The translations under genes and the position numbers were made by a program. From Impatiens glandulifera (lineage: Eukaryota; Streptophyta; Magnoliopsida; Ericales; Balsaminaceae): DNA of 64,000 bases. Below are positions 39,163 through 50,440 of this stretch, piece by piece. Where the stretch lies: the NCBI RefSeq assembly GCF_907164915.1, contig NC_061862.1:35651522-35715521 (forward strand), in the 5' to 3' direction. The notes under the pieces are model-generated. The model had not been told where the DNA came from. It was given only the letters and a program-made list of their open reading frames with translations, and did no database searches. Each line of letters begins with the position of its first letter. Position 1 is the stretch's first letter.

Positions 39163-41534
39163 TGTGATCGATTTTTTTAAAAAAAAAATATTTTTTTGAT
39201 CAACTAGTTTGAAAATTCTGGGACACTCTTTAAAAAATTTATTTTTTGAAAACGTGAGGGGAATTAATTTTAATGTTGAAAAAATTTAAGTTTTAAAAAC
39301 GAGGCTTTATAGACAACTCCATATCTTACCTTCCCGTCGAATCTGGGAGAGATTGGGAGTTTTTTAATGGGAAGTATGTCATAGACCTTTTTTTAACTTT
39401 TTTCAGTATTAATTAACCTCACGACTAGAGAGTCGCCACCTAATTTCAAAAATTAGTAATTTATTAGATGTGAGTTCGGCGTTTGGTTACGTGTGGGAAA
39501 GGGTTTTTTAGACGCTATGTCCCACAACGCCCTAAGGTCTCTACTAATTAATTTTGGCCTTTCTTTAAAAAATTCTTACGCTTTACATTTTAGGATTTTC
39601 CATTTTAAACATTTAATGGGTTTGCATGAGATAAACAAATAAGCAAAGATAAAAGAAAACGAGAGAAAATAATTCACACATAAAGTTATCCTAAAAATCA
39701 AAACTAGTCAAGTTATTAATCAAAAATTAATTGGCCTAAGTCTAAATTAATTTTTAAGAAATTTAAAGGTCTAAAATTTTACTATTTTGGGGTTTTTTAT
39801 TCAAATAAAAATAATAATGAAAATAATAAAAATAATAATAAAAATTAAATAAATAAATAAATAAAATAAAATAAAAAAAGTTCTATGTCTAAAGAAAATT
39901 CTAAGTCTAAGTCTAAGTTTGGGCTAAGTTCAATTTTAGTTAGGGTTTAATTTTAATTTTTTCTAACCTAGGATCAAGCAAGCCACAGCAAAACAAAAAA
40001 AATGTCAAACAAACAAACCCTAAGACTAAATAAAACAGAAAATAAAATAATAAATAAATAAAAATATAAATAAACAAATAAGCTCGGTCCTCCATCCTCG
40101 GTCCTAGATCTTCTGATGCTCGGTCCTTGGTCCTCATTCCTCAGTCCTAAGTCCTGGATCCTCGGTCTTGGGTCTGCTTCAGGTTTTCAACATGACCCTA
40201 TTCTAAAATGGGGTTGATTCTTTGCAAAGAGGAATGAAAATTCTAAACAAAAGGCTTATGACCCAACAAAACTAGTTGGAGCTCTTGTTTAGATTCTTGA
40301 AAGAATCTTGTTTAGATTCTTGAAAGAAAGAGGGCAGATTTTTAGATAAAATGCAATAGAGAAGGTAGAAAGGAGAGGTAGAGAAGGTTGAAGGTCAAGC
40401 GTTCAAGTCCTCCTTTGCTAAGGTGTTAAGAGGGGTATTTATATAGGCAAAGCTATGAAACCCTAGGGCCCAAAGGCCCATTTAACAAACTTGACCGTTG
40501 GAAAGAAAACTATTTTAAACATTTACAAATGTTTAAAATAATGGAGCAATCTCCACTTGACATGTCACTAAATCAAGTTCTCAATCCAATGGGATTTAAT
40601 CTTTATTTAATAATGATGTATTACTTGGTCATTTTAATTTTATAATTAAAAAATAACCAAGTCTTCAATCTTTTCTTCTACACACGTTGAAACTTTCTCT
40701 CTTGCCACTTCCTCCTCTTTTTTAGCAACTTCTTTTATTTTGTTTTGACCGCACATGATAGAATCGTCATTTCAAGATTTGTGGTTGTCACCATCAAGAA
40801 GATGACCGTTGCCTTCACCTAACTCTTTTAACATTTGATTTCATGGGTTGAATCTTGGGCATGGGTCGGTCCATTAGTCGGGTGACCGGTCGGATCTGTC
40901 AATTGAATCCTTTCCTTGGCGTTACTTTGGGTTGATTTGCCTTTGATTTGGATTTTCCTATCTCTATTCACAAATCTGATCTGGATCTTGCATGTGGATC
41001 TTGGATTAACCCATTTTATCCTACAAAAGAAATAAAATTAAAACAAACAATTAAAAAAAAAACAATTGTATTATTATTAATTATTCCTATTTCTAAGGAA
41101 CAATTATAATTATAATAAAATACTAACTAATTTAATCAAATTGCAAAATCTAATCTAACTAATCTAACAAACTAATCTAATTAAAAGAAAACAAAATATA
41201 CCTAAGGAAATTTTATAAAAAACGCTAATATATATTTTGTAAATAATTTTTTTAATTTTTATTTTTTATAAATACCCAAAGTAATTAATTAAATAAAACC
41301 TTGAATATTTTAAGTATAATAACTTCTCTAAATGTTGTAACATAGACAAATTACTACCTTAACTTTATTAAGAATCCAAAATCAATTATTTTCAAAAACT
41401 CAATTGTTCTAAAAATAATCGTCTTTAATATAAATCGTGCAATGAGTCCGTGAATGAATTCGAGAAAATTTTATAGACTTAGATTTATGAAAAGTATAAA
41501 CTATAAAATTAGGTGTGAAAAATGAGTGTCTACA
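39163..41534 (-). repeat. Right LTR (5' LTR of the element)
   Basis: TG..CA bounded and 2,372 bp long. Compared with the left LTR it lacks about 18 bases near 39,970 (the ..CTCTTAACTAAG.. segment) and has a 23-bp duplication of TCTTGTTTAGATTCTTGAAAG near 40,290-40,320. This LTR would hold the promoter used for the element's own RNA. Confidence 0.95.
40436..40445 (-). promoter_or_regulatory. TATA box of the 5' LTR promoter
   Basis: The minus strand reads CCTATATAAATACCCCTC. A TATA-type element in the middle of the LTR and facing the coding region is where the U3/R promoter is expected. It has two extra bases relative to the other LTR. Confidence 0.65.
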
Positions 41535-41539
41535 GACAT
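41535..41539. repeat. Target site duplication of the LTR element, right (gacat)
   Basis: Exact match to 28,239-28,243. The array sequence continues directly after it with GATTTTTTTTATACTCACAC. Confidence 0.95.
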
Positions 41540-41885
41540 GATTTTTTTTATACTCACACTCTATTGAATGGTTGTAACTTGATGTATTTATTTAGTTATT
41601 TTTTTCATATATAATTATTGAAACTTTTATGTTGGGTATGTTAAACATTATTAATCTCATGAAGGTGAATCAAATGAGAGACATAAATATATTGGATATT
41701 GTTGCCATGGAGCAGAGTCGTTGGTTGGTACATACATGTTTTATAATTCAATTTACTTTTTAATGTATTTACTATTGTTTGAATAACACCATACAATATA
41801 TTTTCCATATAATATATTTTAATTGCAAGATATTATTAGAATCCTCAATCATTATATATGAGCGTTTATGATTTAAATTAAGTTT
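41540..41885 (+). pseudogene. PEX5: PEX5 array copy H, part after the retrotransposon
   Basis: Continues the interrupted intron-like stretch, then an NQMRDINI..DIVAMEQSRWLV piece at about 41,644-41,740 and a decayed exon-8-like piece at 41,820-41,880 (..CTCAATCATTATATATGAGC). It is the third NQMRDVN piece of copy H. Confidence 0.78.
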
Positions 41886-43592
41886 TTTTTACATCTTATG
41901 TTTTTATGCATTATAATTTTATTTTTAGATGCATATTATAATTTTATTTTTATGCATCATAGATTAAAAAATTATAAGATTTCAAATTTAAAAAATCCAT
42001 GTTTAAATTATTAGCTATCTTTAGTTTTAGTTTAACTTTTGTTAAAGGTTAAAAGTATTAATAGAATTTTATTAAATTTATTAAAATCTTATTTTATATT
42101 TTTTTATATTTAATCATATATAATTTAAATTTTAAATAAATTAAATTTAAATAAAAACTATTATTTTATTTTGTTTTATTTTTAACATATAATTATTATT
42201 TTTTATATAAATTTATTTTCTCATTAAATTTTAATTTTGCATTAAATAATTTTTTATTAAATTTAAATTTACATTTAATTTATAAAAAATAAAATTTTTT
42301 AATTTAATCTAATATTATATAAATTTTGTATTTAACTTTTTTTATTAAATTTTCATTCAACATATTTTGTATTAAATTTTATTTTGTTTTATACTTATAT
42401 ATTACTTAAGAATATATTTTTTTAAATATTCTTATTGTTTTTATAAATAATTTTAAATTTTGCATTAAACATTTTTTCCATTAAACTTATAAAAATATTA
42501 TTTTTTTAATTTAAACTAATATAATTTAAATTTGCATTAAACTTATTTTTATGAAATTTAAATTATCATTAAACTTATTTAAAACATATTTTACATTACA
42601 TTTTATTTAAATTTACTTATATATTTCTTATATTAAAAATAATATTTAATTTTTAAATAATCTTATAATGTTTTTAATAATTTATAATTTTGACTTAAAT
42701 TTAAATTTATTATTATTAATTAATAAATAAAATTTATATTTTACTTTACATATTGAAATTGAATCTGCACTAAATGAAATTGAATTTTTTTTCTATAAAT
42801 ATAATACAATTTAAATTTAAATTAAATTTTTTATAATTTTTTTTATAATCTAATATAATTTAAATTTAAAATTTGTATTAAACTTATTAATAACAAATTT
42901 TATATTATATTTTATTTAGTTATTTATTTATATATTTCTTATATTAAAATACTAATTTTTTTTTTAAATATTCTTATAATTTTTTTTTTATCAAAAATGA
43001 AAAATTTTCTATTGAACTTATATTATATTATTAATTCATAAACAAATTTTTATATTTCTATAAAATTAAAATTTATATTAAATTTATTAAAATTATAAAT
43101 TATTTTATTTAATCAAATGTAATTTAAATTTTCATAAAATTTAAATTTTACATTAAAATGATTTTTTTTAATTGAAATTTATATTAATTTTTTTAAAACA
43201 TATTTTGTATTAAAATTAATTTAGATTTTTACTTATATATTTTTATATTAAGAATATTATTTTTAAATTTTGCTATAAAATTGTATTTTCATTAAATTTA
43301 TTAAAATTTAATTTTTTCTATTTATTCTAATATAATTTAAATTTTGTATTAAATTTTTAAATTTAAATTTGAATAAAACTTATTAAAAAATAAATAGTAT
43401 TAAATTTTATTTAAATTTTTAATTATTTCTTATATTATAAATATTATTTAATTTTTTAAATAATTTTATGTTTATAAATAATTTTAAATTAAACTTATAT
43501 TTATCACTAATTCATAAACGTGTATATTTTGATTATTTCTATTAAATTTAAATTTTGAATTAGTTTTAAATAACAAACCAATATTTGAGAGA
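41886..43592. repeat. AT-rich block of monomers (after copy H); left end of the array
   Basis: Same monomer family with several short deletions. The array ends at about 43,592 with CCAATATTTGAGAGAGTAG, which is the phrase that in other units leads into the 5' block of the next PEX5 copy. Beyond it the sequence is unrelated. Confidence 0.75.
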
Positions 43593-45145
43593 GTAGATTG
43601 AATTATTTATAACAATCATGATTTCTTTAAAATAATGATGTATTTTTTTTAAAATTGAAATTGTACCTAAATTATTTGTTTTTTTTTTACTATTTTAATT
43701 TAATTATTTAAATAACTCAAATTAATTAAATATAATTTTTTTTATTTATTAAAATATTTAATTTATTATATAAAATACTAAAATATTATATATTATATAT
43801 TTTAAATTATTATTTATTATTTTATTATTATATATTAATAACATTTAAGTCATTAAATATTATTTATTAAAATATTTAATTTATTATATAAAATACTAAA
43901 ATATTATATATTTTAAATTATTATTTATTATTTTATTATTTTATATTAATAACATTTAAGTCATTCTATAAAAAAAATGTCTTATCTCATCAAATTTTCA
44001 CTAATTTTTATTTTATTAATTTATAATATTTTTTAAGAAATATGATAAACATATAATATACTAATATTAAAAATAAAAAATAATAATAATTTAACCTAAA
44101 AATTCAATTAAGTTGGTAACATAAAAAGAGTCACTAATACAAAAACAAATAAAAAAAGTCACTCATTAATAATTATTTGGTGTTTTAAATTGAAAGTAAG
44201 GTGAATGTAACTTGTAACATTGAAATAATATATATAATAATATGATAAAATTAAATGATTTGGTCTCCCTATTAACACGCAATTTTTACCCATCCTTATA
44301 ACACTACAAATAAAAAAAAGTCTTTAAGGACTTGTTTGATCTTAGTTATTTTTTGGATTTTTATCGAGCTTAAAAAACTTGTTTAATAGAAAATATATTA
44401 TATAATAATTTTGTAGAATAAATTATCAAAATGTCCTTTTATATTAAAATTTAAATTTAAATTTAAATTAATATCAGTATAATAAACTTTTTAATATTTT
44501 AATTAATTAATTAAGTTATAATGGTTAAAATTATAATAACTTAATAAAAAATATACTTTTTAAATTAAAAAACCAAAAATACTCAAGATTAAATTATCTT
44601 GAAAGTGTGAGTTAGAGAAGATAAGAATAAAATTAGTAATACTAGATAAACTTCTATTATGAAAAAACTTTAAATGAATTCACTTTCTAAAAAATTATAT
44701 GTAATCAATTTTATTTTTATTTTTTGTTAAACTGTGATATTTGATCTCTTAAAAATCATTCTTATCGCTTAAATTATTTAAGACTTAATTAGTCAGTGAT
44801 AAAATACAAATTTTGTTAGTAAAATTACGAGTATAAGTATTTATATAAAATCAGGACTACGACTTCGACATTGATAGAAATGTGTAGCTAATGATTTTTA
44901 ACCAGTAATGATAAAAAGCTATAAAAGAACAATCCATAAAAAAAAATAAACTTAACCTCTTGGCAGTGTGAAGACCAAAACTTTTGTTTTATTTTTTTCT
45001 GTCACAAATATTTAAAATTTATAGGCTCTTTTACATAAAAATCAGTTTTTTTTTTATTTATTAAAATAATTATGGTATGAAAAGTTTGAACCCATAATTT
45101 TGCTGTCCAGAATACATTTTTTACTAAATTATTATTTGGGTTTAA
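43593..45145. other. AT-rich intergenic sequence, no gene seen
   Basis: Contains a direct duplication of about 120 bp (TTTATTAAAATATTTAATTT.. to ..AACATTTAAGTCATT) at about 43,734-43,855 and 43,860-43,965. No open frame or motif of interest is seen. The sub-segment from 44,510 has a diverged second copy in the island (see the dispersed repeat entry). Confidence 0.6.
44510..44990. repeat. Dispersed repeat, copy 1 (second copy at 49,975-50,440)
   Basis: The two segments share, in order, AAAATTATAATAA, AAAAATACTC.AGATTAAATTA, GTGAGTTAGAG, AAATGAATTC.CTTTCT and GTGATATTTGATCTC, ending with AGTGAAGAC.AAAACT. They are direct, about 5.4 kb apart and clearly diverged. No coding sequence; it could be an old non-autonomous element. 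Confidence 0.7.
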
Positions 45146-45149
45146 ATTT

Positions 45150-45935
45150 AAAGTATTTTATTAAATAAGGTTCGAACTTTAAGTTTAATCATTTAGAGCT
45201 CTAACAATTTGAAGTTTTCCTAAATAAATGTTCAATAGTATGTTTTAATTGACATGATTTTATTTTGTTTTCATTTAATTTCTACTTAACATATTACCTG
45301 AACCCTTAAAATATATTTTTTTTATGATCAACTCTTCCATATTTTCCATCAAGTTTCATCTAATCCTCGTCATACCCATTTTCATCTTCTTTTCTTCTTC
45401 AAAACACCACCCTTTCTACGGACCCCATTTTTGTCTAAGTCCTAAACACTATTTATATCATATTCAAATGTCAAAACCAAAATGATATATTTCCTTTTTC
45501 AAGCTTGATAGAATTAAAGGTCCAAAATAACAAGAGAAACCTATAAAAAGCAAGAAAAATCAAACTAGAAGATTTTATTTCTTCTAGTAATGGTTAAAGA
45601 CAAAATAAATACACATGTGAATGAATAGACTTGTACACAACTCAATACTTTAAAGAGAATACAGTCAAATACAAATTACATATAAAAAATTGGAAAAAGG
45701 GTGGTGCTTTGAAGAAAATGGGGTTTGATGGAGTAGAAAACGAAGGTCAATGCTCGGTAGAGAATGTGAAGGAGGAGAGTGTTTGATTTTAAAAAATTGT
45801 TATTTCAAGGGTCCAAATAATATACCAAGTGACAACAGAATGAATGTTCGTTTGAAGAAAAACATGAGATGGTTAAATGTTTAATAGTTTGAACCCTAAA
45901 CGACTCAACTTAGAGTTCGATTGTATATAGAAAAT
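45150..45935. repeat. Large imperfect inverted repeat
   Basis: The left arm (about 45,150-45,430) read in reverse complement matches the right arm (about 45,690-45,935): AGAAAGGGTGGTGTTTTGAAG with AAAAAGGGTGGTGCTTTGAAG, TTTTAAGGGTTCA..TAATAT with TTTCAAGGGTCCAAATAATAT, and AACTTAAAGTTCGA with AACTTAGAGTTCGA. The spacer is about 260 bases. The arms are diverged but colinear. It could be a foldback/MITE-type element or a hairpin RNA source; no protein is seen. Confidence 0.75.
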
Positions 45936-46420
45936 GGACCATTTTTTATATATATTCTAACACTAAACTATATGAGTTTAATTTTGTATTATTTGTTGTG
46001 ACGGTTTTCATACTCTTATATAGGCTTGTGGGAAATATGGTATTAATATATTTAATTATCATAGAATATATTTAATTATCATAGGTTAGAATTAGGTATT
46101 TAGGTCACCCTTATTTTCCTTAGAAAGGTCGGTCTGTATTACATGTATATGTTTTAAAAAATTGAAAGTTGAATCACGTACTTCTATCTTTATATAATAT
46201 ATAGGAGTATAGTATAGATGTATATTATAATTAGTGTGATATAGTCATAAATAACGTTAATTAATAAATTCTAAAAAGATATATGATAATATAAGCTATT
46301 GACTAGTTTTGTCATTGACCCTCATAATGGGCCTTATCTAAAAGATATAATCACAAATGTACCATGCCATATACCTTATCTAAACAATATATTTTTATAT
46401 TTTTTAAAGGATGAAATTAT
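45936..46420. other. Intergenic, nothing recognised
   Basis: AT-rich sequence with a short tandem ATATTTAATTATCATAG doublet at 46,045-46,085. No gene or element could be supported. Confidence 0.5.
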
Positions 46421-47550
46421 TTTATTAATATAATTAATCGATTAAATCACAACTAAATATTAAAAACCTATAAAAAAAATAATTCAGTTCAATTTAGACA
46501 TTATTTGTCATAAGACCAATTAAAAATATTTATCAGAAAAATCACTAATAAAAATAACAACTCAAAATAAGTTTGACACATAAGAGACTCAAAATACTGG
46601 TGAATCGAGTCATTGTTATGTATTTCACTCGCCGATTAAATAATTTTAGACATTTAAATTATTTTTTGTTATGTACTATATCATCGCTTCTTCACTAATA
46701 TCTACATCGATTTCAATTATTCAGCAAAATATCCAAAGAATATTGGTGTATATATATATATACATGTATTTCTACACGGTTAAAAAAACATTTAGAAAAG
46801 ATAATGGACTATTAATATTAAATCATTAACATTTTTAACCACTATAAATTTAATAGTTGGTTAAAAGGAATCAATCATGTATTCATGTCATATATGTATA
46901 TATATAATATAATATGGCATCCTATAAAAAAAATATATACTTGAAAATTCATTATCAAAACTTATAGTAATCATTTCAACTTCATTTTATTAATATAATT
47001 AATCGATTAAATCACAACTAAATATTAAAAACCTATACAAAAATAATTCAGTTCAATTTAGACATTATTTGTCATAAATAAGACCAATTAAAAATATTTA
47101 TCAGAAAAATCACTAATAAAAATAACAACTCAAAATAAGTTTGACAGATAAGAGACTCAAAATACTGGTCAATCGAGTCATTTTTATGTATTTCACTTGC
47201 TGATCAAATAATTTTAGACATTTAAATTATTTTTTGTTATGTACTATATCATCGCTTCTTCATTAATATCTACATCGTTTTCAATTATTCAGCAAAAATA
47301 TCTAAATAATATTGGTGTATTTATATATACATGTATTTCTACACTATTAAAAAAACATTTAGAAAAGATAATGGACTATTAATATTAAATCATTAACATT
47401 TTTAACCACTATAAATATAATAGTTGGTTAAAAGGAATCAATCATGTATTCATGTCATATAATATAATTTGGCATCCTATAAAAAAAATATACTTGAAAA
47501 TTCATTATCAAAACTTATAGTTATCCTTTCAACTTCATTCATTCTATAAC
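46421..47550. repeat. Direct tandem duplication, 565-bp period
   Basis: Two copies, 46,421-46,985 and 46,986-47,550, starting TTTATTAATATAATTAATCG. They differ by small indels (for example a TAAATAAGACC versus TAAGACC gap) and a shortened TATATATA run in the second. The copy ends share a CTTTCAACTTCATT phrase. Non-coding. Confidence 0.88.
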
Positions 47551-48060
47551 GACTTTTTCATAACAAATGTTAATGCAGTTTCTTTTTCTACAATTGTGGA
47601 ATTTTGTGTGTTTTAACCAATTTTACTTTTAAAAAAAGTTGTTATCATTATTTCAACAATTTAGCTATAACTTTAATTTTTGCCCATTAAAATAGTAGAT
47701 TATCGGCCCCATCATCCATGGAAGTTGTATTTGACCATTTCCTTTTTCTTTTACTTATTGTCCATACAATTTGTATTTTAAAAAAATAGTAAAGAATACT
47801 ATCAATTTCTGTCTATAATTAAACCGAACATATAATTTGTTAAAATAAAGAAAAGAAATATAATAAAAATGAAGTAAAATAATAAAATATAATGCAAGGG
47901 TAAGATATTTCTATAGAGTATTACTGGCTGGGCCAATACCATGGCGAGCTCTAGTTTGATCTAAGGTCCCCAACTGGACTAATATATGTTTGGTAGATGT
48001 TAGTATGAGTCCATTAAAAATATTATGGGCCCAAATTTGATAGCTCGAATTCCGAGCTGA
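47551..48060. other. Intergenic, nothing recognised
   Basis: Contains a less AT-rich patch (47,925-48,060; GGCTGGGCCAATACCATGGC) but no open frame or motif that can be assigned. Confidence 0.45.
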
Positions 48061-48540
48061 TTTTTGTTATTGTATTTATATTATTTATAAGAGGGTTAAG
48101 GAAGGCAACGACTGACACTAAGAGCGAAATAACAAATCCGACGACGACTGACACTAAGAGCGAAATAACAAATCTGACGTGGCATGTCACATCTCTATCA
48201 CGGTGGAGGAAAAAAATGAAAATGTGTTTCTCGCTAATCGAAAAAGAGTCTCTCTACTAGTCGTGTCTCCTTGCGTTTCTTCTTCTTCTTTTATTCTTAT
48301 TGCTATTCCTTTGCTCTCGCGTTCTTCTTCTTCACTTCCGGCTGGTGGATCTTCCATTGCTTGTGTTCTTCTTATTGCCTTTCGGTTGCTCTTTCGTTTG
48401 CTCTTTACTAGTCACGTCTCTTTGTTTGTGCAACCAAAATGACAAAAATAGGGTTTCCGAAGCTCAATTTCATTTAAGTTTTTCAAGCTTCAAATTTTAC
48501 GTTTTATTTTTATTTTTTTAAGCTTTAAATTTATCTCTAA
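48061..48540 (+). other. Promoter/leader-like segment with a 36-bp duplication
   Basis: A TATTTATAAG box at about 48,082-48,093 is followed by two copies of a 36-bp unit (CGACTGACACTAAGAGCGAA..) at 48,109-48,144 and 48,145-48,180, then a TGACGTGGCATGTCACA motif and a long pyrimidine-rich CTTCTTCTT tract. An open frame of 87 codons (48,179-48,442) begins with GTG, is low-complexity and resembles no known protein, so I do not call a gene. It could be the 5' end of a lost gene. Confidence 0.4.
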
Positions 48541-48734
48541 TTTGATTATCACGAATCACATAAAGATATCATATAATAGAAACATTCTTCAACTAATTTA
48601 GTAATTAAAATATTAAAATAGTATCAAAAATCAAAATTATGTTAAACGGATAAAAAACGTATAATAATGTCAAAGAAATATTAGACGGAGCAAAAAATAA
48701 ATTAAACGGACAAATTTTTTTTAATATTTCACAA

Positions 48735-49470
48735 GTATGTTAAACGGGCCAAAACGTGTTAAACATGTCAAAACGTATAAAACGTGTCAAAATATGTCAA
48801 AAGTTTCAAGACATGTTAAATGTATCGTTAAACATGTCAAAACATGTAAATTGTGCCAAAAATATGTTAAATTTGCTACAAATTTGTTAAAACTTTTCAA
48901 ATGTGTTAAACGTGCCAAAAACGTATTAAATGTGTCCAAACATGTTAAACGTGTTAAAATGTCAAAAACATGTTAAACATGCCAAAAATGTGAAAAATGT
49001 GCCAAAAACATGAAAAACGTGTTAAATGTGCCAAACGTGTTTAATGTGCTAAAAATATGTTAAACGTGCCAAAAATGTTATAAACTTGTCAAAATTTGTT
49101 AAACATGTCAAAAACGTGTTAAAGATGTTAAAAACATGTTAAACGTGCCAAAAATGTGTAAAAGTTGTGAAAAACGTGTTAAATATGCCAAAAACGTGTT
49201 AAACGTGCCAAAAACGTGAAAAACATGTTAAACGTGTGAAAACATGTTAAACATGTGAAAAACATGTTAAACGCGTGTTAAACGTGCCAAAAACATGAAA
49301 ACGTGTTAAACATGTCAAAATGTGTGAAAAACATGTTAAACGTATTAAATATGTCAAAAACGTGAAAAACATGTTAAACGTGTAAAAACGTGTTAAATAT
49401 GTCAAAATCATGAAAATGTGTTAAACGTGTAAAAACGTGTTAAACATGTCAAAAACGTGAAAACATATTT
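48735..49470. repeat. Minisatellite of ~20-24 bp ACGTG/CATG units
   Basis: Built from alternating TGTTAAACGTG and CCAAAAACGTG-like half-units with variants (ATGTCAAAA, ATGTTAAAC). More than 30 composite units by eye. The lysine- and valine-rich open frame at 48,737-48,976 is only a reading of this repeat. Confidence 0.9.
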
Positions 49471-49974
49471 ATGAAATTAACATTTTAACCGGTATTTTAT
49501 TTTTGAATTTAGGAAGTTAAAATGTCGAACCAATATTTTTTATTTTTAATATATTAAGTTAACATTTTGAATTGATATATTTTCAATGAAAATCGAAATT
49601 TAAAAAAATCCCTTTGACCTTGAGCTATCATAATTAGTTTTTGTCAAACTAATATTTTAATAAAATAAATAATATATATTAAAATTATTTTTATTATATT
49701 TTATTTTATAAACATAGAAATTGAGATTGAATTGTAATTCTATAATTTTTTCAAACATAGGAATTGGAATTTAATTAAAATTCTATAATTTTTTCAAACA
49801 TAAGAATTGAATTATAATTCAATGCCAATTCTCATGCAGTTTGAATTGAGATTCCAATGCCAATTCCACTAATCCAAACATACGGTGATGTTTCAAAAAT
49901 GAAAGATTACAACTAGTACAAGTTCACCTTAAATGCACTTGTGGATAGTGCTCTAAAGTGGCATGAAAATAATT
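49471..49974. other. Intergenic with a self-complementary AATT-rich stretch
   Basis: Between about 49,705 and 49,890 variants of ATAGGAATTGGAATTTAATTAAAATTCTATAA and CAATGCCAATTC alternate with their complements and end with AATCCAAACATAC. This is like the ends of small plant MITEs, but I could not define two termini or a target duplication. Confidence 0.4.
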
Positions 49975-50440
49975 AAGTGATGACGATTAAAATTATAATA
50001 ATGTAATAAAGAATATATTTTTTAAATCTAAGAAAAACAAAAATACTCTAGATTAAATTATCTCGAAAGGGTGAGTTAGAGCAAGTAACAATAATATCAG
50101 TAATACAAAATAAACTTCCTTATTAAACAACTTCAAATGAATTCCCTTTCTTAAAAATGATATAGAATCAATTTTTTATTTTTATTTTAAACCGTGATAT
50201 TTGATCTCATAAGTCTTAAGAACTATTCTTATCGCTTAAACTATTACAAATTTTGTTAAAATCACGAGTTTAAGTCTTTATATAAAAATGGGACAAAACT
50301 ACGACTTAGACATAAGATAGAAATTTGTACTTAATGATTTTTAATATAGTAATGAATAATGATGAACAAGCTATAAACGAACAAGCCATATGACCCTCTT
50401 GGTAGAGTGAAGACAAAAACTATTGTTTTGTTTTTTGTCT
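49975..50440. repeat. Dispersed repeat, copy 2
   Basis: Diverged direct copy of 44,510-44,990; see that entry for the shared phrases. Confidence 0.7.

Larger units (their letters stand above)
28244..41534 (-). mobile_element. Ty3/gypsy LTR retrotransposon, Tat/Ogre lineage, 13.3 kb
   Basis: Two direct LTRs of 2,380 and 2,372 bp bound by a 5-bp target duplication enclose 8.5 kb. All coding remains are on the minus strand, so the right LTR is the 5' one. The order is RT, RNase H, a second RNase H of the plant/archaeal-like class, then integrase. The extra RNase H is the hallmark of the Tat/Ogre lineage. The primer site TGGCGAC..GCTGGGGA supports this, as related Ogre elements use a similar site matching a tRNA 3' end (recalled). 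The pol frame is broken by stops, protease and most of gag are missing, so it cannot be autonomous. The element sits in an intron-derived part of PEX5 copy H, so it came after the array formed. Confidence 0.93.

Noticed and set aside
39940..40137. Minus-strand open frame with hydrophobic stretch
   Set aside because: Lies in the LTR and is produced by the A-rich AAATAAATAAAA tract; the other LTR does not keep it.
48179..48442. Small protein gene (87 codons)
   Set aside because: Starts with GTG, low-complexity Ser/Leu/Phe composition from a CTTCTT tract, no homology recognised, overlapping alternative frame equally open.
48737..48976. Lysine/valine-rich protein of 79 codons
   Set aside because: It is a translation of the ACGTG minisatellite.
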